From Ustulina deusta (Eukaryota > Ascomycota > Sordariomycetes > Xylariales > Xylariaceae), in the NCBI GenBank assembly GCA_023159155.1, contig JAJNNX010000025.1, forward strand, positions 372,001 through 436,000: a DNA stretch of 64,000 nt, in the 5' to 3' direction. The translations under genes were made by a program, and so were the position numbers. Below, piece after piece: positions 36,193-46,545 of this stretch. Position 1 is the stretch's first letter. Every line of letters starts with the position of its first letter. The notes under the pieces are model-generated. The model searched no databases. It was given only the letters and a program-made list of their open reading frames with translations, and had not been told where the DNA came from.

Positions 36193-38307
36193 GAATATCC
36201 TAGATACCCCGTATCTTTGTGATCTAATACCTGGCGTTTTTTTGAGTTGATTTATGCCTTGGTTCAGGGAGGTTTAAATTCGGCGTTCTGGGCATCTTTG
36301 CTTGCTTGGCATCATTTGCACATACAGAATTCATGGAAATGCAGTAACGATTTGACGACAGAGTGCGAAGCGGTTGACCATACGGGACATTCCTTTCCTT
36401 GTCGAATCAACAGGGAAGAATTCATGGGATGGAGATTCTCTCTAGAACATCCAGTGTTGCTTCGTGGACTACACCACCAATGCCATAGTTCGTGACCAGC
36501 TCTCCCGTTCTCGGCATTCGGACAACGACAGCTCTTACGAAACTTATGAGAAATCATAATTATCACACTCGGCTTTTCTATCGCATCTGGTTATTTATTT
36601 TTTTCCTTTTTCTTTTTGATCATCTTTTTATCTCCGTTTACGTGCAATGCACGTTATACGACATTATACAATTACATCTGCATCTATGGGGAGGACAAGG
36701 CTTCTTGTTATTGGACGGCTCGCTAGGGACGCAATAAGTGGCGGCCTATTTAGTGGGCATAGTTCTGTTTGTTTGTTTGGTCTGATTTGTGGTGATGTTC
36801 TCTTTATGAGCTTCCTCTTGCGAAGATGGGGTGGGATTCACCTAGTCTTCGCCAACAGAGGAGGGGGAAAGAGGGAAGAGGAGGAGCTATTCTCAACTCC
36901 GTTACACTCATTTTGATACCACAAGCCGAGAGGACAGGCGGGCTGTGAAACAACACAGAACTCTGATGGCTGCCAGTTGTTCCCATCTGGGAAGCCTCAG
37001 TCCACATATGGAGTTTTGACGCAACGTACATAACGTACATACATACATACATAGCGCAGTTGCTCTCTTCGTTGCGCGGCACCGGGTTGCTTTTCTGTTC
37101 CCCGCCCCTTCTGAGGACGCCAAGTGTCCCTGTTATGAATGAATGGAAATCATGAACCGAGCATTACTACCACTCCTACCACTGCTCCTGCTCCCCCCGT
37201 TGTTATCTCTTAACCTGATGTGAAATGAAGTCATAGTACTTGTATAGAAGATGTGGGATGATTTGTGATGTACTGAATGGCCGCTAAATAGAGGATAAAT
37301 ACCATAACAAAGTTTGTGTCTGGTATTATGAGTGAGTCTGATATATCTACCTATCTGCCTAGGTTTTCGTAATTAGAATATTGACCGGAAGTCCGGATTG
37401 AATAAAATCAACGAACATTCTTCACCGTGCTATAGATACTTATCTAAACTCGACTTGCCATGTGCCGACGGAAATTGCCTAGATACGCAGATAATGCCCA
37501 TAGCAAGTTGAAAGTACTTATGCACGCACATTCATCATTAGACTAGGAAGGTAATAGGTATAAAGCTGTTCTTTTTTTCTTCCTTTCTTGCTGTGTATTA
37601 TTACGTCTTACCTACCATGCCGGGGGAAACGTGTGCCGGCTACCTCGACGGCTTGATTGTTTGTTTATTGCTATTTCCCTGTCCTGTACAGATCGTACTA
37701 CATGGGACAGACAGACAATAAGCGTGGACAATTCGTCGTTGGGTACTTACTTACGGCACGGTACCTTGTTGGTCCGTGGGATTCAAGCACGTCTGCTAGT
37801 TTCGAATAAATGAATAAATATTCGGTATGTTATGTTATTACGGCATTGTTTTGGGTTTTACCCCGGTCATGCAGGTTGAATAGTTGGCCGTCAGGATTAT
37901 GATGGTCGGTCATCAAAACATGCCAAGCAGATGTATGGGTTGGGTAGGTATACGAGATGAATCGCTTTGTAATCCGAAAATACGCATCCTCGAATATTTT
38001 GGGTATTTACTTTATCTTGTGTCGATAAGCATCACGCTGGTTGAACACTAATTGGGGGGGTTTAGGGGAAGTTCATTGCATAGTGGTATCTTCGCGCGAT
38101 GGTAATTATACAAAGCTTCAAAGCCGAAAATACAATACGGGTCAATGCGGGTGCCAGTATATACAGGCCGGGTTGTCTGGTCTTGTTGATGTCCCATGCT
38201 CAGGTGGGTTGTCTTCACTCTGTGCCCCGAAGTCTTCATCTTCTCTCGGACTGAAAGTATCGGTGTCTATCTACCGTGTTTAAATCCCGGGGACAACTCT
38301 TATCGAT
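36193..38307. other. intergenic between convergent genes
   Basis: Holds the 3' flank of the J-domain gene and the 3' flank of the acyltransferase gene. Short frames only, with T-rich stretches and a few TAGGTA motifs. No gene is supported. Confidence 0.5.
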
Positions 38308-40130
38308 TTATAGTAGAACGTAAAGGGAGCAGATCTATGTGTTTTATTTTTAGGTTAGCTCTGCTGACACGTCACATACATTGAACAAACCGGAAATGAA
38401 ACGTGACATTTGTGTGAGCGGCGACAGTAAGACTTACCAAACTCAGGCCCAAAATCATACTAATCCAGAAGAGCACATTGTTAGCTGTCTTGTGGGTGCG
38501 GACCCAGCGTGTGTGTTGTAACATGACGATGGGAAGCTGCAGCATCTGACAGATGAAGCCGTAGCCGCGCAGCTTCTTGGTGATGCAGGCCATGACGATT
38601 TCGTGGCCGATGGCGGAGACGAGGAAAGTGACGAAAGTGGCATTACTGCGGCCGATAGTAGGTTTCGAGGTCGCGTACACGTGGCGTCGCAGAAACGAGT
38701 ACACAGGCACGTTCCACTCGCGGCTAAACTCCATCCAGTCTGAACAGTTCCACCAGTCGCTGTAGAAATGGCGGTCCGCGAATCGCGTGATCTCAGCGAA
38801 GGCACCCAGGACATACTCAAATATCACGAGGAAGACAAGTAGCAAGGTTAGCATGAAGGGGAACAGTAGCCACGAAATCGACTCTAAGAGGATGAGCAGC
38901 TTCTCTGTTGCCGACGCGGTGTCGCGGAGCCGCGCTTCTGAATCTTGCAGGACAGGCAGGATGAACTCCTCCGAGATCACCGTTAAGAGGAAGATACAGC
39001 CAAAGGTGGCGATTATCTTGGCCACGAGATTCGTCCAATTGACGGACTTGGTGCGCGGGTATTCCAACTCGTAGCACAACGTGGGACAGAGAAGATAATC
39101 AAAGTAGTTCCCCCAAGACAGGTTACGGGGATATGTGACATTTCCGATGGGGCTTGTTAGCTCACGGGCGAGGTCGTCGCGCAACTGGGACAGAACCTCG
39201 CCCTCGCTGTCACCGCCGCTGTCAAGAGCGACGTCGCTGTGTCTATGGGTACCCATGGGGTTTTCGACCGTGGGGTACATGTAGGCGGGCTCTTTGGAGG
39301 CGGTACCTGGTTGGTCGAGGGCTTGTAGCCTCTTCTCGGTCTCTGAGAGATGGCCATTGTAGAAGGCATAAGAGTGCATCTTCATGAGCAGCACCATGCT
39401 GTGCAGTACGAAGAAGACCTGGGCAGTCCATGTCCAATTGAAGATAAAAGGCACGACGATCCAGAATGCCAACCATGCAACTTGGTAGATGCTCTGGACG
39501 GCCACGCCGCCCTTGTTCCAGGTCCACGAACCCCGGCTCTTCCTGAACAGCTTATGCAGAGGCAAGCTGACAGCCGTGCTCCCGACCATGAAGAATTCGG
39601 AAATGGCCAGGTGCCACGGCTTGATGGTGAACAGGGCCCAGATCTGCACACGCAGGGGATATCCGGTGTCCTTGTAATTGCGCAGCATGGTAGTGATGCC
39701 CATGATGGCGAGGCCGATCCAGAAGAGGTTGAAGAAGCCATGGAAGTCGCGATAGTCGGAGTTGGGATCGAAGTGGGAGACGCGCGAGGCGAATTCGGTG
39801 GTCGGGAAGAGACGTCGTCGTTGTTCGGCGCGGACTTGCTTGCGTGCGCTCGACAAGGCCTTGGTCGAGGCCGGGGCGTTTTCGGGGATGGGCGTCGAGC
39901 GACCGCTGCGAGAGGGTTAGAAACAGCTCTTTCTAGAGGGCGACAGCAGCGCGCATGTACCTCGCCACAGCCGAGGCCAGCTCGTGTGGTGTGTCGAGCA
40001 GGCCGTCGATAGAGCTGCTGCTGCGTTGCCTCGCAAGGCCGGCAACCTGCGAATGCTGGGGTTTGCGCGGGCGCGGGCGCAAGACGTGATCGTGAACGCC
40101 GCCGTTGGTCTCTATGTTTGTCGACGACAT
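38308..40130 (-). CDS. ARE-type MBOAT sterol O-acyltransferase / diacylglycerol acyltransferase
   Basis: Three exons, 40130-39961, 39905-38438 and 38334-38308, encode about 554 residues. Introns are 55 bp and 103 bp. The last exon has only 27 bp and supplies ICSLYVLL and the stop, matching the hydrophobic end of ARE proteins. Membrane-bound O-acyltransferases of this branch esterify sterol or diacylglycerol with acyl-CoA in the ER to form storage lipid. The hallmark FYSDWWN lies at residues ~437-443. The conserved active-site His in SAIGHEIVM lies near 491. Several hydrophobic helices surround a charged luminal/cytosolic loop (about residues 245-310). The N-terminal ~90 residues are polar and disordered. 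Sequence alone does not separate Are1/Are2 (sterol) from DGAT1 (diacylglycerol) activity. Confidence 0.88.
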
Positions 40131-41099
40131 GGTCCCGGCTGTGGCGGCACCGAGGCGGGTTCGCTGTGTCGTCGGTGACGCCGGGTCAGGAACGAACGAC
40201 AGAATCACAAAATGGCAGAATCGTGAAATCGACAACGTGGTTTGAGGACGCTGAAACCGCCGAAACCCCCAGCAGCCAATGGAAGCGAATCGAGTTGTCG
40301 CGAGGTAAGCGCCAGGTGTAACAACAGAAGCGAGGAGAAGAGATCTATTGAACGACCGTCGTGAATTACGCAAACAACATCAAGTTGATAAGGGAGGATG
40401 ATAATGAGGGTGGTTGTGGTGATGGTGATGAGAGTGTGGGGGCGCGAAGAGAACCAGCCAGATGCCAAAAATAATCGATAGGTGACAGTAACACAAAGGT
40501 ACCTCGGTACTAAGAGGTAGGGAGGTAGCGAGACCAGAGAATGAGAACAAGTAGACAACGGAACATAGAAGTCGCAGGATCGACTCTCCTAAATTCGAAG
40601 AAATGGCACATCGAAAATATAATTAGGACTTATTTAAAGGCGCAATTCGCAACAGGATCGAGTATGGACAAGGCCTCGGCACAGTCCAAGGCACACCTCG
40701 CGCGGTATCATCCATACAGATTTGGCAGTGGAATACAGTGTGCATACCTAAGTAAGTAGGTAGGTAGGTAGGTACATGTAGTAGTTCGTCGCAACATTGC
40801 GGGGTTGACGTCATCTGTTGGTTGTGCCGCCTAATTGGGATGTCCGAAGTTCGCATCTATGCATACGTCAGTCGAGATAGACAATTAGCTTAATCGGCTT
40901 GATAAGGGTGCAGCGACTACATGCCTATAGGTTTTTTGACTTCCAATAGATACATGAAATGGGCGTGTTCCCATGGATCTCACACTGTCCAGGCGATATC
41001 GCATAGTGAACCTCTGTGTGTGCTAACATTGAAATTATATAATTGTATATTCCGAATCGATTTGCGGATCGAAGCTTGCATGTCCTCCAGCAATTCAAC
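40131..41099. other. intergenic, upstream of the acyltransferase gene
   Basis: No supported gene. A run of GTAG tetranucleotides (aagtaagtaggtaggtaggtaggtac) lies at about 40749-40774. Confidence 0.5.
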
Positions 41100-41830
41100 G
41101 GTGCAACCACGAGCGGGCAGTGTTCTTAACCCCAGCGCGCCCAACACCAGCACTGGGCAGGTTGCTAAAGACGGGAGAATGCCGGCAATGATACGGCGTC
41201 GACTAGGTCGGCCATGTCCACGAGCTCGTCCAAGTCGCCAAACTCGTTCGCGACCTTAAACATGCTCAGCATGTCCTCCGCATTGGGGTAGTAGTCGCCG
41301 ATAACAGCCTTAGGGTCGACCTTGTTGTCAGCGAAGGGGGCCTTGCAAAAAAAGGTTGTCGTGTTTCGCAATGCAGTCTAGGATGGTCAGCCGTTATTGT
41401 GCCCCTTGCCGAACTCGCTGCTTTTAACATCACTATCGAGACAGGCAGCATAGATGCAGCTAGAGCAGCAAGTTATACCCTTGGTTTCCTTGCGTGTGAA
41501 GTCCCTGTCCGCCTTGTCACAGGCCATAAAGCTATTGACCCGATCCGGTATCTGTTCTTTAATATACCCGTCATAGAGCTTGAACCTCTCGTCATGGCCT
41601 TTGCTGATCATATCCCGGTGCTTTTCCCACGCTGTTGCCATGGCAGGAATCTGGATATCGACAAGATATTTTTGAACGCCGTGAGCAGGCAGCGAGTGCT
41701 TTCGACTCTGGAGCTGCTGCAGCGTGATGTATCTTGCGTGGCAGGTAGGCCAGTAGTTGTCGTCAATTTCCACTTCTTCATCAAGTTAGCATGATCAGGA
41801 CCTCCCAAGGTGTTCAGGGCTAGTTCCACT
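41100..41830 (-). pseudogene. C-terminal remnant of a subgroup-C GH18 chitinase (killer-toxin-like)
   Basis: Minus-strand frames at 41608-41829, 41387-41773 and 41165-41371 line up as pieces of the region that follows the catalytic domain in large class V subgroup-C chitinases, which resemble killer-toxin alpha subunits. Landmarks are DNYWPTCHARY, LPAHGVQKYL, a helical AWEKHRDMISKGHDERF stretch, then DPKAVIGDYYPNAEDML and a hydrophobic end. At least two frame changes separate them, and there is no GH18 catalytic domain within reach upstream. It therefore cannot make an active enzyme. The identification rests on remembered family features of this poorly conserved region, so the precise subfamily is moderately certain. 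A LysM relic lies 2 kb away. Confidence 0.5.
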
Positions 41831-42107
41831 CTAGTAACTAGTAGAACAAAAAAAGATTCATATTACGTTATACGAGTATTTCCAGAGATGCTTTTCTATC
41901 AGGGGGAGTGATCTCCAGAGTGAAGTTGGGTCACAAGTAGGTCGCTAGTAGATAGAAGTATAGGGGTAGGGGCTCAACATTATTGATTCATAAGTCCCTC
42001 TCTAACTAGATGGGAGGACTCAGGTCTTCATATATCTGAATTTCTCACTTTATCCACCTAAGCGGGTAGCTTCTGCTCCCCCTATGACTTTAGTACCTGG
42101 CATTTGC
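41831..42107. other. intergenic
   Basis: AT-rich spacer between the chitinase remnant and the 2EXR gene; nothing recognised. Confidence 0.5.
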
Positions 42108-42797
42108 CTAGCTCATTCGCTCACCTGATGGGTAATGGTATCCATACTGGGCCCATGATGCCGCAGTTAATTCGTCTGCTTGCCTGAATTCCTCCACTTC
42201 CAGTTCGTCCAACATGACATCCATCTCGATGCTTCTAAGTGTGCTGCCGTCTTCTGGATTGATGAAGAATAAGTTTTCCCGGTTGCAGGGCCAATAGTAA
42301 TCCTGCGCAGCCCCATGCCAGTTTCTCAAGCCGTCGGCACAGACTACATGGATTTCCTTCGCATTGACAAAGTCCGTAAGTCTCTCGCCTCCCCAGCCAA
42401 AGAAGTTTTCTTCCGAGATCTTGCGCTCCAGCTTGAGCCGACGAATAAGTGATGCGACTGGTGTGAAATCTTCCAGCTCAGTTGTCCCAATCGAGACGAT
42501 GTCGATCTCGAAGTCCAGCCAGACATAGCGCGGCTCGGGGGCGGCAAGCTCGGAAAACGCTTTTTGGTACAGCCCCTGGTAACGAGCTTCTCGGCAGGTC
42601 TGTAATATTGCGGGCACTGGCGTCGGAGAGACCAGATACGGCATTCGTGCGCTCCCCCTGTGAGCAATGCGGACCTCGACGGTACGAGGTATGACTGTCA
42701 TGGCCCATATCTGAACACGGAGCTCTGCCGGGAGACGAGGGAACGGGTGGAAAGTGGCCATGGTGCCCAGTCCTACGGCAGCGCTTACTGGGCGCAT
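42108..42797 (-). CDS. 2EXR-domain protein
   Basis: A single-exon protein of 229 residues with an ATG start. The 2EXR signature, a widespread fungal domain of unknown function, opens at residue ~16: FHPFPRLPAELRVQIWAMTV, then IPRTVEVR. It continues with the usual LQTCREARYQGLYQKAF near residue 65. A second half contains a YVWLDFEIDIVS strand and acidic residues. The family is greatly expanded in Pezizomycotina and often found in accessory, fast-evolving regions. No catalytic function is established. The first ATG, 12 codons before a second possible one, is used. The gene sits intact between two decayed chitin-related loci. Confidence 0.82.
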   Translation of the reverse strand: MRPVSAAVGLGTMATFHPFPRLPAELRVQIWAMTVIPRTVEVRIAHRGSARMPYLVSPTPVPAILQTCREARYQGLYQKAFSELAAPEPRYVWLDFEIDIVSIGTTELEDFTPVASLIRRLKLERKISEENFFGWGGERLTDFVNAKEIHVVCADGLRNWHGAAQDYYWPCNRENLFFINPEDGSTLRSIEMDVMLDELEVEEFRQADELTAASWAQYGYHYPSGERMS

Positions 42798-43566
42798 ACA
42801 GCACTGCTTCTCCGCACTTGTGACTTGTAGCCCGTGGCTTATAACTGAGATGATGTGAGATGTGATATGAAGAAGTTGGTCCGAGAAGACGAGAGTCTAG
42901 ACGTATTCTATCTCGTCCAGAGATGAATGTCCGGATCCTTAGCGCCGTGGCCTTTGCGCCGTCGCTCTCTTCCCGGGTGGCGCTGGCGAAAAGGTTCGGG
43001 ATGCTGACGAACGGGAGACTAAACCTGCAGTAGTGCGTGTCTGTTGGTCCTATTTAAATGGGGCTCAACCGGCCACCTCGTCTCAGCCTTCCACATCACC
43101 ATCCTGCTGAGTAACCAGGTGTTAGGATGATTTAATTGGATTAGGTATCTAACAAGCGTATCTAAACGACGCCTATTTCCACATCAGCTAGGGAGATGGA
43201 ACCGGCGCTATCTGCGGTTGCATTCTGGGTAGGATGGTTTGCACGGCCGCTAGTCGAATATGCAAGATCCAAGACCTGACATCCAGCATCCAACACCCAA
43301 TGACCCTAGAGGTAGCTCTAGGTGACTTTGCGGATGAATCTGGTGTTGTTACCAGACGATCCAGATTCGACATGACGGCGGATAGAAAGATCGGTCATGG
43401 CCCTGACTTCTCTTGGCGCTGGGCATCTCGATATCTCTGAACTTCTTCCTTTCAAAACCCAATGGTTATGGCATCCTCCCTGTTCCCATCGTCAAAACTC
43501 CTGCCACGGACGCCTCTACTCCCTCCGTGAGTTTGACTAAGCAAGCTTCTTCTGCTTTGAAAAAAA
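42798..43566. other. intergenic; possible decayed LysM linker
   Basis: The upstream region of the 2EXR gene is followed by a forward frame (43413-43560) containing NGYGILPVPIVKTPATDAST, which resembles a Pro/Thr-rich linker between LysM domains. It may be a 5' part of the LysM relic listed next. No intact gene. Confidence 0.35.
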
Positions 43567-43832
43567 TGAAGATCTCCATCTTCCCCTCACTTGTGGCTCT
43601 CGCCCGCCAGGGCATCTGCACCGCCTATCCCACTCTTCAATGAAATTGAGACACAGCCGAGGTTTGCGTCGAATGGTAGAACAACAGCGATAACGAGTCG
43701 CACGATTACGTCCGCCATTATTTTGGCATCGCCCCTGACGAGTTCCATGAATGGAACCCTTCGGTCGGTGTTGAATGCAAGCCCTGGATGCCAATGCGTC
43801 GAAAGCCCTCTCTTAACTTGTGTCTATAAAGT
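43567..43832 (+). pseudogene. decayed LysM-domain protein
   Basis: The frame beginning at the ATG at 43567 encodes a short hydrophobic, signal-like leader and stops after 25 codons. The next frame, interrupted by stops, continues with a recognisable fungal LysM module: VCVEW, a stop, then NNSDNESHDYVRHYFGIAPD and EFHEWNPSVGVECKPW. The WNPSVG block and the flanking Cys are the most conserved part of fungal LysM domains, which bind chitin and in secreted effectors shield or sequester chitin fragments. At least three in-frame stops and no complete Cys set show it is not functional. It lies 1.7 kb from the subgroup-C chitinase remnant; such chitinases and LysM genes are known to be neighbours in other fungi. 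Confidence 0.65.
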
Positions 43833-44495
43833 CAATAAATTCTACACTAAATCCACTACTGACTCTGTCCTTTTTAGGTCTCGCAAGCACATCGATTCGA
43901 TCAGGTATACAAGCTTTGCAATTCGTGGGGCAGAATCGGCTTGTCCGTCTCGGCACAAGTCACAACTTTAGGCGTAACAATCATATCCTGCACCTAATAA
44001 ATATTGCCGCAGTGTATGCTGAAACGTAGTACCTAGAGATTGCCAACTAAAAAAATCGATAGCTTTCATACAAACGATTGTGGTGTATCATAGCGACGCG
44101 GATTACCTGAGTACCGAGTAATTGACACCGCATCCACCGTGAGGGGTACTTTAATATACTGTCCCTTGTACCTTGGGTAGAGTTTGGGTTTATAATTAAC
44201 AAAATAACTAATGAGCAAAATAAGAAAGATCGCCACTCGTTGGAGTGAGTGTGTCAGGTCACATGATTTTGCTGATAGATGAATCGAACATGCGTTTGCT
44301 TGGCCACAACGAGCTGTACTAGACCGCTATGATATATCAGCTGGGATCAGCTGGGATCAGCTTGGATCGGCCGGCCACTTGGACGATTCTATAAGTAAGT
44401 ACCTGGTTTATTTAAATGGGTCTTGAGTAGCGTGTTAGGGGGTAGCCTGGCAAACCACTCCAGGGTAGATACAGGACACCGGACAACTCCTCTCC

Positions 44496-44547
44496 TGAGA
44501 GAGAGAGAGAGAGAGAGAGAAAGAAAGAAAGAGAGGGGGAGAGAGAA
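44496..44547. repeat. GA microsatellite with GAAA units
   Basis: About twelve GA units followed by AAGAAAGAAAGAGAGGGGGAGAGAG, seen directly. A minus-strand frame across it gives a spurious Ser/Leu repeat. Confidence 0.9.
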
Positions 44548-45083
44548 TGTGTAGGATGTCCCTCAACTATTCGACTAACACTAGCTAACGCGTTGTTTCT
44601 TACGCTCATTGAGGGCTTCTTTTCTGTTGATGAGCTTCTGCGGTTCTATGCTGTTGCGACGCCGTTGTAGTTTTTGCGACTTACCAGAGGCAAGTAATAA
44701 GCTATGCTGACATGCTTTACACGCCCTGTTTGTTTTTATGTTTAATTCGTAATAAATACTGTCAAATAGCCCGCTGGGATTTGTGAGGGGTATCTAAGTG
44801 TTACCAGCTCCCGCTCTTTGTTTTGTATTCTGAACAACAGGTGAGCTGAGCCAACAAAGCCCACATGAACTTTATGACAATTGGCCAGGCAGCTGAAATC
44901 TGTGAAACATTTTATGTGGCTATAAGAGAATATTCCGTCCCCATGTGCAAATGAGAACACTGATGTATAGAGATGGACGGGATCTCGGTGATTCTATGGC
45001 AGTCTGTCTGTCTCCCCCAGTCTTGTTTCTATCTCAGGCATCGAACTCCAAGACTCTAGTCTTGCAGAGGAGACTAGGCTTCT

Positions 45084-45086
<3 letters not shown>

Positions 45087-45115
<29 letters not shown>
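45087..45115. repeat. TA microsatellite
   Basis: Fourteen TA units, about 170 bp upstream of the ATG at 45288. Confidence 0.9.
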
Positions 45116-45117
<2 letters not shown>

Positions 45118-45287
45118 AAGATTTCCTTCCCAAGCTACAAACTCAACATCCTCTATCGCCATCGAAACAAGCTTACGTGCTGAAGCGAGAGTGGATTGTT
45201 CGAATAGATCGAGCAAGCATAACGACACGCCACAACATACCCCCATGGACCACCTATCCATCACCCTAGCGCGAAACACCTACAATA

Positions 45288-45728
45288 ATGACGTCGAAGT
45301 CGGCAAAATATCCGAGGCCGAGCTCAGGCCGCCGTTCCGAGGCTGGTAGGGGGATGCCGGCAACGGGCACCAAAAACCGGCGTCAAACAAAAGGGATGCA
45401 TCAAGCAGCAGCAGCAGCAGCAGCAGCAGTAACACAGCATGAAGAAGCAAGACAAAAACCAACGACTAGCCATGTCGAAGCGAACAGAGCAAACACAGAT
45501 TCTCATACATCTACTCCCGAAGCATCACAGCCGAGCCAACGTACTCGCTGCGGTAAGACAAGATGGTCTACTATCGGAACCTGGCTTGTCGTCATCGCTT
45601 TCATGTTCCTATTTGCCAGCTTCGTAGTGGTCACGACAATCACTCTTGCATCTTTGATCAGGACCTTGGGGAGGGTGGGGGGTTTAGTTCTGGAGTGCTG
45701 GCGAGGTATTTCTACCTACGTGACGTGA
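45288..45728 (+). CDS. small single-pass membrane protein, uncharacterised
   Basis: A 146-residue ATG-initiated frame. The N-terminal ~90 residues are basic, polar and disordered and include an eight-residue alanine run encoded by a pure GCA repeat. A strongly hydrophobic segment at about residues 93-125 (TWLVVIAFMFLFASFVVVTT) is a good single membrane helix, followed by a short tail. There is no cleavable signal peptide, so it would be a tail-anchored-like or type II protein. I do not recognise a family. The clean start and the membrane helix argue for a real gene; the lack of known relatives and the microsatellite argue for caution. Confidence 0.5.
   Translation: MTSKSAKYPRPSSGRRSEAGRGMPATGTKNRRQTKGMHQAAAAAAAAVTQHEEARQKPTTSHVEANRANTDSHTSTPEASQPSQRTRCGKTRWSTIGTWLVVIAFMFLFASFVVVTTITLASLIRTLGRVGGLVLECWRGISTYVT
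45408..45430. repeat. GCA trinucleotide repeat in coding sequence
   Basis: Seven to eight GCA units encoding a poly-alanine tract in the small membrane protein. Confidence 0.85.
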
Positions 45729-46545
45729 TCGGGCGAAGCCGAGTTCGCGTGGGAGATATGGGGTTTATTTGTCTGCTTGGCTGTCGTCCTGCTTACAATA
45801 CCAGCATATTACGGCTATTGACTTGCAAATTTGCGGAGAATGCTTGCTAGAATACCTAGTGGACGCCTGAAGACTAGGTGGACGGTCGAAGAACATGAAT
45901 GTAAGAGGCTGGTCTAGAGTCGAATTACTGGCGTCCTCGTACTAGGAAATGAACATACCTGATCACTACTGCTAGAATCGGAATTAACCCCAAGGTTCGC
46001 CGACATCATCGTATGCAAACGTGTCTCTGGTGATACAGAAAATCTAGATGCTACTAAGCAGGAATATGCTGTTCCCTTTCTGTCAGAACAGCATGTTCCT
46101 CTTCTATATACAGCTGTTTATACATATATACTACACTAAGTTTGTACAGTGCCTATCGCTATGCCAAGGATTTATCTATGGGTTAGTTGACAGTTAAATG
46201 CAAAACTCTACCGCCTGCCTAGTCTATCAAAGAACTTGTACCCATTGTTCTCTAGAAAATGCCGGCCATTCCTTGATGTCGTGGTGCGCTTCTTTAATAT
46301 ATTGAAGATGGCATCAACATATGGACAAATCCATACAAATGTTGAAATGTTCCCATTCGTGGTCCGCCCTTATATCGAGAAGTGATGGGCTGTCACTTAT
46401 CTGTGCCTCCTCCCCTGTGCTTGCTTTGTCTTCTCTTCTGTTCTTCCTGTTCTTTCTTAGCATTATACCCGTGCCTGTATAGTTATTCCTGTAGTGCAGA
46501 TTGTTGCCTCGGAACGGCCGCGGGTTGTCCCTCAAATCACTCATC
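45729..46545. other. intergenic between convergent genes
   Basis: 3' flanks of the membrane-protein gene and the flavin reductase-like gene; no supported gene. Confidence 0.5.

Larger units (their letters stand above)
43833..45287. other. intergenic, microsatellites
   Basis: No supported gene. Contains a GA tract and a TA tract listed separately, and the promoter region of the small membrane protein. Confidence 0.5.

Noticed and set aside
39350..40012. 220-codon forward frame opposite the acyltransferase gene
   Set aside because: Antisense shadow of a GC-rich exon, and it continues across the intron and exon border without any recognisable domain.
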